Below are positions 17,250 to 25,816 of a stretch of 64,000 nt of DNA, one piece after another. Positions within the stretch are counted from its first letter, which is position 1; each line of letters opens with the position of its first letter. The translations under genes were made by a program, and so were the position numbers. Below the pieces are notes generated by a model that saw nothing but the letters and a program-made list of their open reading frames with translations, was not told the DNA's origin and did no database searches. This stretch comes from Thalassospira mesophila (GTDB taxonomy: Bacteria; Pseudomonadota; Alphaproteobacteria; Rhodospirillales; Thalassospiraceae): positions 496,001-560,000 of the forward strand of contig NZ_JFKA01000002.1 of assembly GCF_002115755.1 (NCBI RefSeq), read 5' to 3'.

Positions 17250-18332
17250 TCAGGTGGTGCCGGGCGGGGTGTCGGGCTGGCGTGCCATATTTTCCGTGCC
17301 TTCCGGTGAAACGGCGGCATCAGGGTCGGCTGGCGCGACATCCGGGGTGGCGCTGGCACTGCCGGTGGCAGGCGCATGGGGGGCAGGCATATCTTGCTTG
17401 GGCGTCAAAGGGTCGGGTGTTTCGGAATGTTCGTGATGTTCAGGATTTTCAGAAGGTTCGGACATTGCCGAATTTTCGCCACTGGCCGACATATCGGGCT
17501 TTGGTGCCGAAGGCGCGTCGGTGCCGGTACCCGGTTCGGGCGCGGGAAAACGGCTTTCCTGTATGTGCGGGTCCGCCATCGGGTTGTCGCCAAGGTTAAA
17601 CCCGTCGCGATGGGCGATGATGGCATTATCAACAATGGCGTTGATTTCCGACCATGTTCGTTTTTGATCCCGGATGGCAGTGCCATCCCCCCACGAGACC
17701 CGGCAATCGCCGCTGGCAATGCTGGCTTCACCCACCACCACGGCCTGGCCCGAAAACCCGCGGCTCCGGGCAATTTCGCTAACGCGTTTTTGCAGTTCGT
17801 CGGCAATGGCGGGATGAACCTGGATCAGGACTTTGGGCGTATCAAACAGGTTGGAAAGGCATTGGCGAACAATGTTTTCGATTTCGATTGTGGTGTTTTC
17901 AAGGGTCCAGGCCGGGATCAGCTTTTTCAGGATCGCCCGTGTTACATGAATGGAATCTTCGGCCGTGCTTGCCTGGGCGCGTTTTTGCAATTCGTCGATA
18001 TGGTCCAGCCGTGCTGCAATTTGCGCTGCCGTATCGGCAACCGTTTTTTCCACCGCTGCCAGAATTTCATCACGGCCCTGTGTCAGTCCCTGGCTATGTC
18101 CCTGGGCAAAGGCTTCTTCGCGCGCGCGTGTTTCGGTATCGCGCAGCAGGGTTTGCATTTGTTCTTCGGTGTAAATGGCCGGCGGTGGCGGCGGCACATC
18201 TTCTTCGGCTTTTTGCTTCTTTTTTGACTTCCGCGTTAGCGAATAGCGTTCCTGTGACGAACCCGCAGGGCGAATCACGGTATCGGCATCGTCAAAATTA
18301 AGCTCAAATTTGAATTTTTCGATCGCAGTCAT
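17250..18332 (-). CDS. fliH: FliH, regulator of the export ATPase, with long acidic tail
   Basis: A 360-residue protein. The first 20 residues (FKFELNFDDAD) are typical of alphaproteobacterial FliH. A coiled coil (about 55-120) and a globular stator-like domain (about 120-240) follow. The latter contains SIASGDCRVSWGDGT and shows homology to V/F-ATPase E/delta subunits. The last 110 residues are P-, E-, S- and H-rich and have no family counterpart. FliH holds FliI inactive and brings it to the C ring. It comes straight after fliF, where fliG would be expected. Confidence 0.9.
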   Translation of the reverse strand: MTAIEKFKFELNFDDADTVIRPAGSSQERYSLTRKSKKKQKAEEDVPPPPPAIYTEEQMQTLLRDTETRAREEAFAQGHSQGLTQGRDEILAAVEKTVADTAAQIAARLDHIDELQKRAQASTAEDSIHVTRAILKKLIPAWTLENTTIEIENIVRQCLSNLFDTPKVLIQVHPAIADELQKRVSEIARSRGFSGQAVVVGEASIASGDCRVSWGDGTAIRDQKRTWSEINAIVDNAIIAHRDGFNLGDNPMADPHIQESRFPAPEPGTGTDAPSAPKPDMSASGENSAMSEPSENPEHHEHSETPDPLTPKQDMPAPHAPATGSASATPDVAPADPDAAVSPEGTENMARQPDTPPGTT

Positions 18333-18430
18333 ATCACATCGGCAATCTGTCGGGTGTTAGTCCGGGGCCGTAACCCCGGATCAGGAATATCGAACGCACC
18401 GCGCCATCGCCCCCCGGCGGCATTCTGGCC

Positions 18431-20083
18431 CTAGTTTTCCTGGTAAAGCCAGTTGCGAATAATCGCCAGGGCTTCTTCCGGGTGTTTGTCGACGATTTCG
18501 CCAATCTTTTTAACCGACGATGCTTTGACCCGGCCTTCGACCTGCGAAATGTTGATCAGTTCGTCATGTTCTTCGGACATGTGCGCACCCGGTACAGGGG
18601 CAGGCCCCGCCAATGCCGGTGTGCCCCCTTCCATCATGCCGCCATCTTCGGCCAGCAACTGGCGCTGGGCCATGTCGGCGGCACTGGGCAAGGTTTCGAA
18701 GGCCCGGGTCAGAAGCGGACGTACCACCAGCAAGATAACAAGGATGGCAACAATTGCCAGCACCAGCATTTCGGCGATGCGGAAGACCTCGGTCTTGTCG
18801 AGGCCCAGGAAGGTATCAACCGGTGCATCCTTGAAGATATCGGAGCTGTCAGCAAATTTCATATTGATGACTTCGACCTGGTCGCCGCGATTGGGATCAT
18901 AGCCAATGGCACTGCGCACCAGGGCGGCAATTTTGTCAAGATCGCCCTTGGAGCGTTCCTGATAAGTCTTTTCACCATTTTCGTTGGTATTATAGGTGCC
19001 ATCTACCAGAACAGCGACAGTGACCCGCGAAATCTGGCCGATTTCCTTGATGCTGGTGGTGGTGGTTTTTGAAATTTCGTAATTAACCGTTTCTTCCGAC
19101 CGGTTTTCCTGGCTGTTGCTGCCCGCACCATTATTGCCCAGATTGGGGTCGGGCAGGTTGTTTTGCAAGGTTACAGGGTCGTTGCCATCGCTTTCGGTAT
19201 TGTTTGATGTCTGATCAACCGTCTGGCTCGAACGCACCACCTGTTCGTCAGGATTAAACCGTTCGTTATTGGTGGTGACCTTGTTGAAATTCATATCGAC
19301 CGATACTTCGGCCCGAACTTCGCCATAGCCCAGCGAGCGTGACAGCAGATCCTCGATGGTGTTGCGCAGACGGGTTTCGTTGCGGATGCGCATTTCATCG
19401 GCGGTCTGGGTCAGGAAGGTGGCCGTTTGCTGCTCGCCATCGCCACGTGCCAGCAAATGCCCGCGTTCATCAATGATGGAAACCTTGCTGGGCACAAGCT
19501 GGGGCACGGCCGCCGCGACCAGATGCTGAATGGCGGTAACCTGTTCGGCATCAAGGTTTTTGCCTTGCAGCTGCAGCGCAATCGACGCACTGGGTTCCTG
19601 GGTTTCGCGCGAAAACATTTGCCGTTTGGGCAGAACCAGATGGACGCGGGCCTGTTTTACTGCATCAATCGAGGCGATGGTCCGCGATAATTCGCCTTCA
19701 AGGGCGCGCACATGGTTGATGTTTTGCTCGAAACTGGTCGAGCCCAGGCCGTCCTGCTTGTCGAAAATTTCATACCCGACAGAGCCGCCGGTGGGCAAGC
19801 CAGCTTCGGCCATTGAAATGCGCATGCGGTTGACTTCGTCGGACGGGACCAGAATTTCGGTACCCCCTTTGAGCAACTGATACTGGATTTGCTGGCTTTC
19901 AAGGCGATCAACAATTTGCCCGGCATCCGCCGGAGACAGATCACGATAGAGCAAATCCATGTTCGGCGCCGAAACGCGCAAAACCAGAAAAGCAAAAAAC
20001 ACAATCAACAACAGGGCTACGCCCGACAACGCCATAAGACGTGTCGGCCCCAGGCTCTTGAGAGTCTGTAAAATGCCGCCCAT
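18431..20083 (-). CDS. fliF: MS-ring protein FliF
   Basis: A 550-residue inner-membrane ring protein with an N-terminal helix (about 17-37), ring-building motif YRDLSPADAGQIVDRLE, LPKRQMFSRETQEPSASI, and a second helix at about 445-467. The C-terminal FliG-binding segment (KASSVKKIGEIVDKHPEEAL) is intact, so the protein is complete. AGGAG lies eight bases before the ATG. It is the first gene of the long minus-strand operon. I found no sigma-54-type site in the 296 bases upstream, unlike the other operons. Confidence 0.97.
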   Translation of the reverse strand: MGGILQTLKSLGPTRLMALSGVALLLIVFFAFLVLRVSAPNMDLLYRDLSPADAGQIVDRLESQQIQYQLLKGGTEILVPSDEVNRMRISMAEAGLPTGGSVGYEIFDKQDGLGSTSFEQNINHVRALEGELSRTIASIDAVKQARVHLVLPKRQMFSRETQEPSASIALQLQGKNLDAEQVTAIQHLVAAAVPQLVPSKVSIIDERGHLLARGDGEQQTATFLTQTADEMRIRNETRLRNTIEDLLSRSLGYGEVRAEVSVDMNFNKVTTNNERFNPDEQVVRSSQTVDQTSNNTESDGNDPVTLQNNLPDPNLGNNGAGSNSQENRSEETVNYEISKTTTTSIKEIGQISRVTVAVLVDGTYNTNENGEKTYQERSKGDLDKIAALVRSAIGYDPNRGDQVEVINMKFADSSDIFKDAPVDTFLGLDKTEVFRIAEMLVLAIVAILVILLVVRPLLTRAFETLPSAADMAQRQLLAEDGGMMEGGTPALAGPAPVPGAHMSEEHDELINISQVEGRVKASSVKKIGEIVDKHPEEALAIIRNWLYQEN

Positions 20084-20280
20084 TCAGGCTGCTCCTATCC
20101 CGCTCGGTCACCCCAATTCCCCAACTGGTATGGCGTCATGACGCTTACCAACCCTTATCACGAATAGGGGTGCAAGTTGAAGAACAGGTTAACGACCGGC
20201 AAATTTTGCCCAGTGATGACCGTTTGCCGGCATCTTTGATTGAAAGACCGCTTACCCCTTATGTGGGTATCGGATTAACG

Positions 20281-20306
20281 AAAAAAAAGCCCGGACAAAG
20301 CCGGGC
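20281..20306 (-). terminator. Intrinsic terminator after flgE
   Basis: Read on the minus strand, GCCCGG pairs with CCGGGC around a six-base loop and is followed by eight T. It lies about 75 bases past the flgE stop and isolates that operon from fliF. Confidence 0.9.
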
Positions 20307-20349
20307 GAGTCTCTAACAGTAAACCTGTGGCAAAAAAAGCCATAAAGAC

Positions 20350-20372
20350 GGCGCGGGAAGTTAACCCGCGCC
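20350..20372 (-). terminator. Hairpin directly after flgE
   Basis: An eight-base perfect stem (GGCGCGGG / CCCGCGCC) with a seven-base loop, eight bases past the flgE stop on the minus strand. A T-rich run starts some ten bases later. It may protect the mRNA end or act together with the terminator at 20281-20306. Confidence 0.65.
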
Positions 20373-20379
20373 CTCTTGT

Positions 20380-22095
20380 TTAACGTTTCACCCGGATCAG
20401 TTCGTCGAGCATTTCGTCCGTGGTGGTGATGGTTTTGGTATTGGCCGAATAGGCGCGCTGGGTCACGATCATGTTGGTGAATTCCTCGGCCAGATCGACG
20501 TTGGACGATTCAAGGGCCGATGCCACCACCGAACCAGCGCCGTTCAGGCCCGGCTCGCGCAGCAGGTAATCGCCCGATTCACGGGTTTGGCGATAGACGT
20601 TGCCTGTATGGTTTTCCAGTGAATCCGGGGCCTCAAACGTGGCTACTGCCAGTTTGTAAACCGGGCGTTTCACGCCATTGGCAAATTCCACCTGCAAGAA
20701 ACCGTCTTCGGTGAAACCATAATTGACCATGGTTCCGGCCTGGGCGCCATCCTGGTTAATAAAGTGGGTGGTGTAATCGACCAGATTGCCGTTGGCATCG
20801 GTACCTGCGGCAAACTGGGTGACACCATTGGTTTGACCAATGACACCGGCATCAAGGGTGATCGAGCTGGGTTCAGCCCCGTTTGACCAGGTAATACCGG
20901 TAACAGGTTGGTTGACCCGCGATACACCACCTTCATCGGTAAAGGTTTTAAGGGCACCGTTACCGTCAAATGTCATGGTGCCCGATGCGACCAGGCCATT
21001 GGGGTGGGTGGTGCCATCAAGCTCGCCGGTCGTTGTTGCACCGGTTAATTCATAGCCCCATTTGTTCTGCCCCAGTTTGATCACCTGCAGGTTCAGCTTG
21101 TGGGCTGTTCCGAGTGAGTCATAAACCGTTACCGGCAGGCTGTTATTGGCCGTAATCGCGCCTGAGGCAATGTTGCCAGCCCCCGGGGTAAAGGCCGCCG
21201 TGGTGGTCAGCGTGCCAAAGCCCAGTCCTGTCAGGGGGGTGCCGGTGTTATTTGCCAGCGTCAGGGTTTCTTGCGGGTCGGTCGAGGAAATGGACAACGT
21301 GTGGTTGGTGCTGGTGGTATCCACCGTCGCTGTTACCCCGGTCAGGGCCGTAATTTTGGCGGCCAGACTGTTAAGGGTTTCGCCCGCGACAATCGTGATT
21401 GTGCCAGCCGCTGCGCCACCAATGGAAAGATCAAAGCTGTCGCCTGCGTTAATACCGGCAAGGGTGGTAAGGTCGGTGGTGTCGGCCGTAATACCGGCAG
21501 TGGCAGAAGTAGTTGGTGTTCCGGCCAGCGGTGTTTCATCGGCATTAAAGTTGGCACCGAATTCGATTTTTGTGGTCGAGGCTGCCGCCGTCAGGATCGA
21601 GTTAACGTCAAGAACCTGCAAGTCACCCGCCGCCGAGCTGTTGGACGAGGTCACAGCGCCGGTTTTGTCAAGAAGCTGACCGCTACGGTCTGTGGCCCAG
21701 CCCTGAACGTAATAACCGGCCGTGTTTTTCAGATAGCCGTTATCGTCAGGCTTGAAATCACCCGCACGGGTAAAGAACAGTTCACTGTCTTCGCCCGGGT
21801 TTGCTGTGTCACGCACAATAAAAAAGCCTTCGCCCGAGATGGCAGCTGCCGTCGTCGAGGATGTGGCTTGCAACAGGCCCTGTTTGCTGATCAGGGCTGT
21901 GGGGTGAAACTGCACCCCGCCCGGTGTATAGTTGGTCTGGCTGGCTGACTGCGTCACCAGGGTCGAGAACCGACCCACGGTGCTTTTATAGCCAACTGTA
22001 TTAAGGTTCGCGATGTTGTCGGAAATAACGCCAAGGTTCTGACTTTGGGCGTTAAGGCCGGATACACCGGAAATCATTGCACCGAAAAGGCTCAT
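20380..22095 (-). CDS. flgE: Flagellar hook protein FlgE
   Basis: A 571-residue hook subunit. The N-terminal rod/hook motif (SGVSGLNAQSQNLGVISDNI) and the C-terminal helix (SSNVDLAEEFTNMIVTQRAYSANTKTI, in part) are canonical. The middle, about residues 180-330, is a variable domain rich in T, A and G that will face outwards. It is longer than the enteric hook (about 400). RBS GGAGACAAAA. Third gene of fliK-flgD-flgE. Confidence 0.96.
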   Translation of the reverse strand: MSLFGAMISGVSGLNAQSQNLGVISDNIANLNTVGYKSTVGRFSTLVTQSASQTNYTPGGVQFHPTALISKQGLLQATSSTTAAAISGEGFFIVRDTANPGEDSELFFTRAGDFKPDDNGYLKNTAGYYVQGWATDRSGQLLDKTGAVTSSNSSAAGDLQVLDVNSILTAAASTTKIEFGANFNADETPLAGTPTTSATAGITADTTDLTTLAGINAGDSFDLSIGGAAAGTITIVAGETLNSLAAKITALTGVTATVDTTSTNHTLSISSTDPQETLTLANNTGTPLTGLGFGTLTTTAAFTPGAGNIASGAITANNSLPVTVYDSLGTAHKLNLQVIKLGQNKWGYELTGATTTGELDGTTHPNGLVASGTMTFDGNGALKTFTDEGGVSRVNQPVTGITWSNGAEPSSITLDAGVIGQTNGVTQFAAGTDANGNLVDYTTHFINQDGAQAGTMVNYGFTEDGFLQVEFANGVKRPVYKLAVATFEAPDSLENHTGNVYRQTRESGDYLLREPGLNGAGSVVASALESSNVDLAEEFTNMIVTQRAYSANTKTITTTDEMLDELIRVKR

Positions 22096-22147
22096 TTTTG
22101 TCTCCTGCGCTTACAGGCTGATAGGTATTTCAAAAGTGGTCGATCAA

Positions 22148-22936
22148 TCAGGCGGCTGGATCGCTCGCCGTATCGTCGCCATCGCTTCCGGTGCTACCTG
22201 TCCCGGAGGTGCCATCACTGGCGTTATTTGAGGCATTTGCGGCCAGCTTGACGTTGGTCAGGGTCGCAAACGGAACTGACACATCGCCAATCCGCAGATA
22301 AATGTCGTCATCGCCAATATCGACACTGTCGACCTTGCCAACGATACCAATCGAGACCGAGGCTTCCTTGCCCTTGTCGTCCTTGAAGGTTTCACCGTCT
22401 GTGCCCAGCGGTTTGATAACCATGGTATAGGCACCTTCGGCCTGATCGTTACCGGCATTGTCCTTGCCATCCCAGCTAAAGGATTGAACACCCGACACAT
22501 CTTCGACCGTTTCGGAATAAACGGTTTTACCGCTCTGATCGACGATCTGAAGCTGGGCCGAGGGCACGTCAGGCGAAATGCTGTATTTGAAATCCAGATT
22601 TTCGCCCGGTGTATGCCAGTTGGTATCACCAACAGCCTCAATTTCGGCACCGACATAGGACAGGGCGGACAATTGGCGCTGCTGGCCTTGCATGGTCAGC
22701 AGGTTTTCAAGATTTTTGTTGGTTTCGATACCCTGTTCGACCTGGGCAAACTGGCTGAGCTGGTCGGTGAACTTGTCACTTTCCATCGGCGAGGTCGGGT
22801 CCTGATTTTTTAACTGCGTGGTCAGCAGCGTCAGGAAGGTATCGAAGTTTTGCGAAAGCGACGTTGACGACGCGGTCGAAGAAGCATTCGCATTCGAGGT
22901 CTGAAGACCGATATTGGTTAAGGAAGAAACCGTCAT
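22148..22936 (-). CDS. flgD: Hook-capping scaffold FlgD
   Basis: A 262-residue protein. The N-terminal export and cap motif (FLTLLTTQLKNQDPTSPMESDKFTDQLSQF, in part) is diagnostic. A FlgD Ig/Tudor-like region follows (FKYSISPDVPSAQLQIVD, SFSWDGKDNAGNDQAEGAY). A low-complexity D/G/T tail ends the protein. FlgD caps the growing hook and is lost when the hook is finished. It lies 16 bases after fliK. Confidence 0.95.
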   Translation of the reverse strand: MTVSSLTNIGLQTSNANASSTASSTSLSQNFDTFLTLLTTQLKNQDPTSPMESDKFTDQLSQFAQVEQGIETNKNLENLLTMQGQQRQLSALSYVGAEIEAVGDTNWHTPGENLDFKYSISPDVPSAQLQIVDQSGKTVYSETVEDVSGVQSFSWDGKDNAGNDQAEGAYTMVIKPLGTDGETFKDDKGKEASVSIGIVGKVDSVDIGDDDIYLRIGDVSVPFATLTNVKLAANASNNASDGTSGTGSTGSDGDDTASDPAA

Positions 22937-22952
22937 TTTTTATCTCCGGGTC

Positions 22953-24665
22953 CTAAATGCGAATATCCACGAGGCCATTGGAATTGATGCCGTAACCCAC
23001 AGCAACATGCTGGGCCAGTTCGGCACCGCTGATAATATCCCCCTCGTTGGGGCGAGAGGCGCCAGAGCGCCCGTTATTATTGCCGTTATTCTGGTTCTGC
23101 CCCTGACCACCATCCTGGCGGTGTTCAAAGGTGAAACTTTGTGAATCGGCATTCAATCCGGCATCGCGCAACGCTTGCTGCAGCCCTTTGACATCCTGAC
23201 GCATCATGTCCAGTGTCTGGCGACTATCTGCCTGCACCAGGGTCTGAACGCGGCCGTCATGGGAAATTTCCAGTTTCACATCCACCCGACCCAAATGTTC
23301 GGGGCGAAGCTGTACCGAAATTTTGTCAACACCATCGCTCACAGCGTTTTTGATGTGCACCGCAACCTGTTGCTGGACTGGTTCTGCCGTTGCGGCACTG
23401 CGTCCGGCTTGTCCGGCCGCGGTTTGGGCGGCCTGTGTTGCTGCCGTGCCTGTTGCGGTTCCGGGCTGGCCGGGAAGGCCGGTTACCGTAACATTCGCAT
23501 TTGTGGCATCGGTGGCGCCGGTTGCCCCGATGGCAGCGGTTGCATTGCCACCGGGCTGCGCTGTGCCTGCGGTGCCGGTGCCGGTGCCTGCTGCCTGGGG
23601 TGTGGCGGCGTTTTGCATACCGGCAAGGTTGGCCATTGCGGTATTGGTGCCTTGTTGCGCGCCATTATTTGCGGTCGCGGCGGTGCCTGCCGGGGAACTG
23701 GCGCTATTTTGTCCGTTTCCTTTGCCGGTATTGCCCCCTGCATTGGCCGCGGTGCCATTGGCATTACCTTTGGCGTTGCCGCCCAGTTCCTGCTTTAACG
23801 CGGTTTCAAAATCTGCTGTCGGGGCTGCAGTTTGGGTGCTGCCCTCGGCGTTGCTACCGCTGCCGTTCAGCGCGGCGGCCTGCACTGTTTTGGCAGCCGT
23901 GCCATCACTTTGTGCAGTGCCACTGGCCGTGGCGGATTGTGCCAGCCCGGTGGATGATTGTGACAGGGCGGTTGTTGATAACAAGGCATCCTTCGCACTG
24001 CCATCGCCGGTCTGGGCGGTGGCGGCTTGGGCACCAATTCCGGTTGGAATGCCGATCGCGGTCTGGCTGGCAATAACGGGCAAGCCGGATGCGGCAATGG
24101 TTTCCGCCGTTGCCGGGTCGGCGGTGGCGTCAATTATATCGCCATTCTTGCCGGCATCGGTGCCATTTGTGGCCGTCTTCGTTTGTCCGTCGGGGCTGGT
24201 TTCGGCCTTTGCGGAGTCTGCGGTATCGTTGCTATCGGTGCCGCTGGCAGTTTTGCTATCGGACTTGGCTGCATCCTTGACCGGTTTTTCATCCGTATCG
24301 TCGTGCCGCGAGGTCGCGTCGTTTTTGTGTTTGCTGTTTTCCGTGTCCTTGGGGTCGCTGTTGCGTGCAACCTTGTCGTCTTTCGGATCGTTCCTGGTGG
24401 TGTCCCTCGTCTGCGCCACATCTTTATCGCTGCGGTCTGCGCGTGCAGGTTCGTGACGGTCCTGATTGCTGCGGCTATCGCGCAATTTCAGGCTAACATC
24501 GGCACTATTTGCCGGGCGATCCGGCGTGCGGGCAGCGCTTTCTGCCCGGTCGGAGCGGACCTGGTCCATGATGTCGGCGAAGGCCACACTGCGGCTGGCA
24601 GGTTGGTTCTGCGCGGGTACCGATATGGTCGGTGTATTTAATTTATCGATCGCAGAGCTGTGCAT
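22953..24665 (-). CDS. fliK: Hook-length control protein FliK
   Basis: About 570 residues. The N-terminal 150 residues are highly charged (K, D, S, R). A long T/A/G/N linker of the ruler type follows. The C-terminal Flg_hook domain contains ISVQLRPEHLGRVDVKLEI (about residues 457-475), the family signature that switches FlhB specificity. I chose ATG 24665, preceded by AAGGGA at seven bases, over ATG 24704. The sigma-54-like site at 24700-24716 lies upstream of this start, which supports it. Confidence 0.93.
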   Translation of the reverse strand: MHSSAIDKLNTPTISVPAQNQPASRSVAFADIMDQVRSDRAESAARTPDRPANSADVSLKLRDSRSNQDRHEPARADRSDKDVAQTRDTTRNDPKDDKVARNSDPKDTENSKHKNDATSRHDDTDEKPVKDAAKSDSKTASGTDSNDTADSAKAETSPDGQTKTATNGTDAGKNGDIIDATADPATAETIAASGLPVIASQTAIGIPTGIGAQAATAQTGDGSAKDALLSTTALSQSSTGLAQSATASGTAQSDGTAAKTVQAAALNGSGSNAEGSTQTAAPTADFETALKQELGGNAKGNANGTAANAGGNTGKGNGQNSASSPAGTAATANNGAQQGTNTAMANLAGMQNAATPQAAGTGTGTAGTAQPGGNATAAIGATGATDATNANVTVTGLPGQPGTATGTAATQAAQTAAGQAGRSAATAEPVQQQVAVHIKNAVSDGVDKISVQLRPEHLGRVDVKLEISHDGRVQTLVQADSRQTLDMMRQDVKGLQQALRDAGLNADSQSFTFEHRQDGGQGQNQNNGNNNGRSGASRPNEGDIISGAELAQHVAVGYGINSNGLVDIRI

Positions 24666-24699
24666 GACACGGTCCCTTTTGTAAGTCTGCGATAGATAA

Positions 24700-24716
24700 T
24701 GCAAACATCGGGCCAG
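24700..24716 (-). promoter_or_regulatory. Sigma-54-type promoter for fliK-flgD-flgE
   Basis: On the minus strand CTGGCCCGATGTTTGCA has GG and GC separated by exactly ten bases, with good -24 and -12 surroundings (TGGC-, TTGCA). The -12 element lies 36 bases before the fliK ATG. FlbD is the likely activator. Confidence 0.8.
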
Positions 24717-25111
24717 AATCGAAATTTACAAAAAATCATTATCTGGCAAATGGTTGGGGAAGGTGATGCGGGTACGGGCAGTTTTTGCCGAGGGGCAACC
24801 GGGGGGATTTGCCCCGTGACCCTTCAAAGACCACGCGTGCAAGCGGGAGCAGCCAAATCGTGCCCGTTTTTGTCCATCGCTGCCGTGAACACCCGGCGGC
24901 ACGACGGCAAATTAACCCGAAAGCGGGTTGCTGTGGGGCAGAGCACACGAGAGGGGCACGCAAGGGGCCGGGACAGGGGCCGACCGTGACAGGTGCAACG
25001 CAATGACAGGTTACAAGTGAAGCGCGGGTAAGGCGGGGAGGGAAGGGGAGGGCCGCGAGGGCGCGATGTCGACCCGGCACCTTTTGCCGCTTCGTCCTTG
25101 TCAGGCAGGCT
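24717..25111. other. Intergenic region between fliK promoter and fliS terminator
   Basis: About 395 bases between two minus-strand operons. Small open frames exist on both strands, but none has a ribosome site or recognisable protein. A short hairpin with GGGGCAA / TTGCCCC arms lies near 24793-24816. FlbD enhancer sites for the fliK promoter would be expected here, but I cannot identify them. Confidence 0.5.
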
Positions 25112-25148
25112 AAAAAACAAATCCTCCGGTCAGAAACCGGAGGGATTT
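25112..25148 (-). terminator. Terminator after fliD-fliS
   Basis: A 12-base stem (AAATCCTCCGGT / ACCGGAGGGATTT, one bulged base) with a five-base loop. On the minus strand it is followed by GTTTTTTA. It lies about 85 bases past the fliS stop. Confidence 0.85.
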
Positions 25149-25232
25149 GAAAATAACGAAAATTTTAAAACCGGACGTCGGCGTGGAAACGTCGTTTCAG
25201 ATGGCGTTGGTTCGGTGCCACAAGATGACGGT

Positions 25233-25763
25233 TTATGCCGAAATTGAAATGCCGGACGGGCGCGGTGCTTCTGCCGTGTCAGCATCTGCGCTGCTTGCGC
25301 TGGCATTGTCGGTGCCGGTCGCGCCTTGCGACATATCTTGCTGGTCGACATTGCCTTCCTTGGCACCCTGAACCGCCTGGCGCAATTCGTCGGCACTGCG
25401 GTTGGCCAAAATCTGCCAGGAATCACGCATCGGGGTGAGCAGGCCGATAACATCCTGCGCGGCCTGCGCATCGTTATGGCGGTCAACCTTCATCAGGTGG
25501 ACCGTTGAAAAACGGTATATTTCACGCAGATTACTGGCAATCTCGCCGCCCTGATCCAGGTCAAGTGTTCCTGACAGGTGAGCAATAACCTCCATCGCCC
25601 GGCAATTTGCATTGCAGCGCGCCTGAACATCGTTGGTTTCAATCGCCTTGATGGCTTCCTGAAGCAGCGAGATGGTTTTGTTATACAGCATGTAAACCAT
25701 CTGTGCCGGCGATGCTGTGTTGACCTGCTGGTCGCCATAGGCGCGGGCCGCGTTTGTATTCAT
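25233..25763 (-). CDS. fliS: Flagellin export chaperone FliS
   Basis: A 176-residue helical chaperone. Residues 1-125 match FliS: the opening AARAYGDQQVNTASPAQMVYML, the RCNANCRAMEVIAHLSGTLD helix, and a DVIGLLTPMRDSWQIL helix. A 50-residue disordered tail follows. ATG 25763 has AAGGA seven bases upstream; an ATG seven codons earlier has none. FliS caps flagellin before export. It follows fliD, as in many bacteria, although many alphaproteobacteria use FlaF/FlbT instead. Confidence 0.9.
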   Translation of the reverse strand: MNTNAARAYGDQQVNTASPAQMVYMLYNKTISLLQEAIKAIETNDVQARCNANCRAMEVIAHLSGTLDLDQGGEIASNLREIYRFSTVHLMKVDRHNDAQAAQDVIGLLTPMRDSWQILANRSADELRQAVQGAKEGNVDQQDMSQGATGTDNASASSADADTAEAPRPSGISISA

Positions 25764-25816
25764 GCCATATTCCTTGATATTCAAAAGGTGCAGATCAGAA
25801 GCGGGGCTTCAATCAC

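Noticed and set aside
24699-25120. Small open frames on both strands between fliK and fliS (96 and 98 residues)
   Set aside because: No ribosome sites, no family likeness and composition typical of GC-rich noise. The region ends in a terminator.
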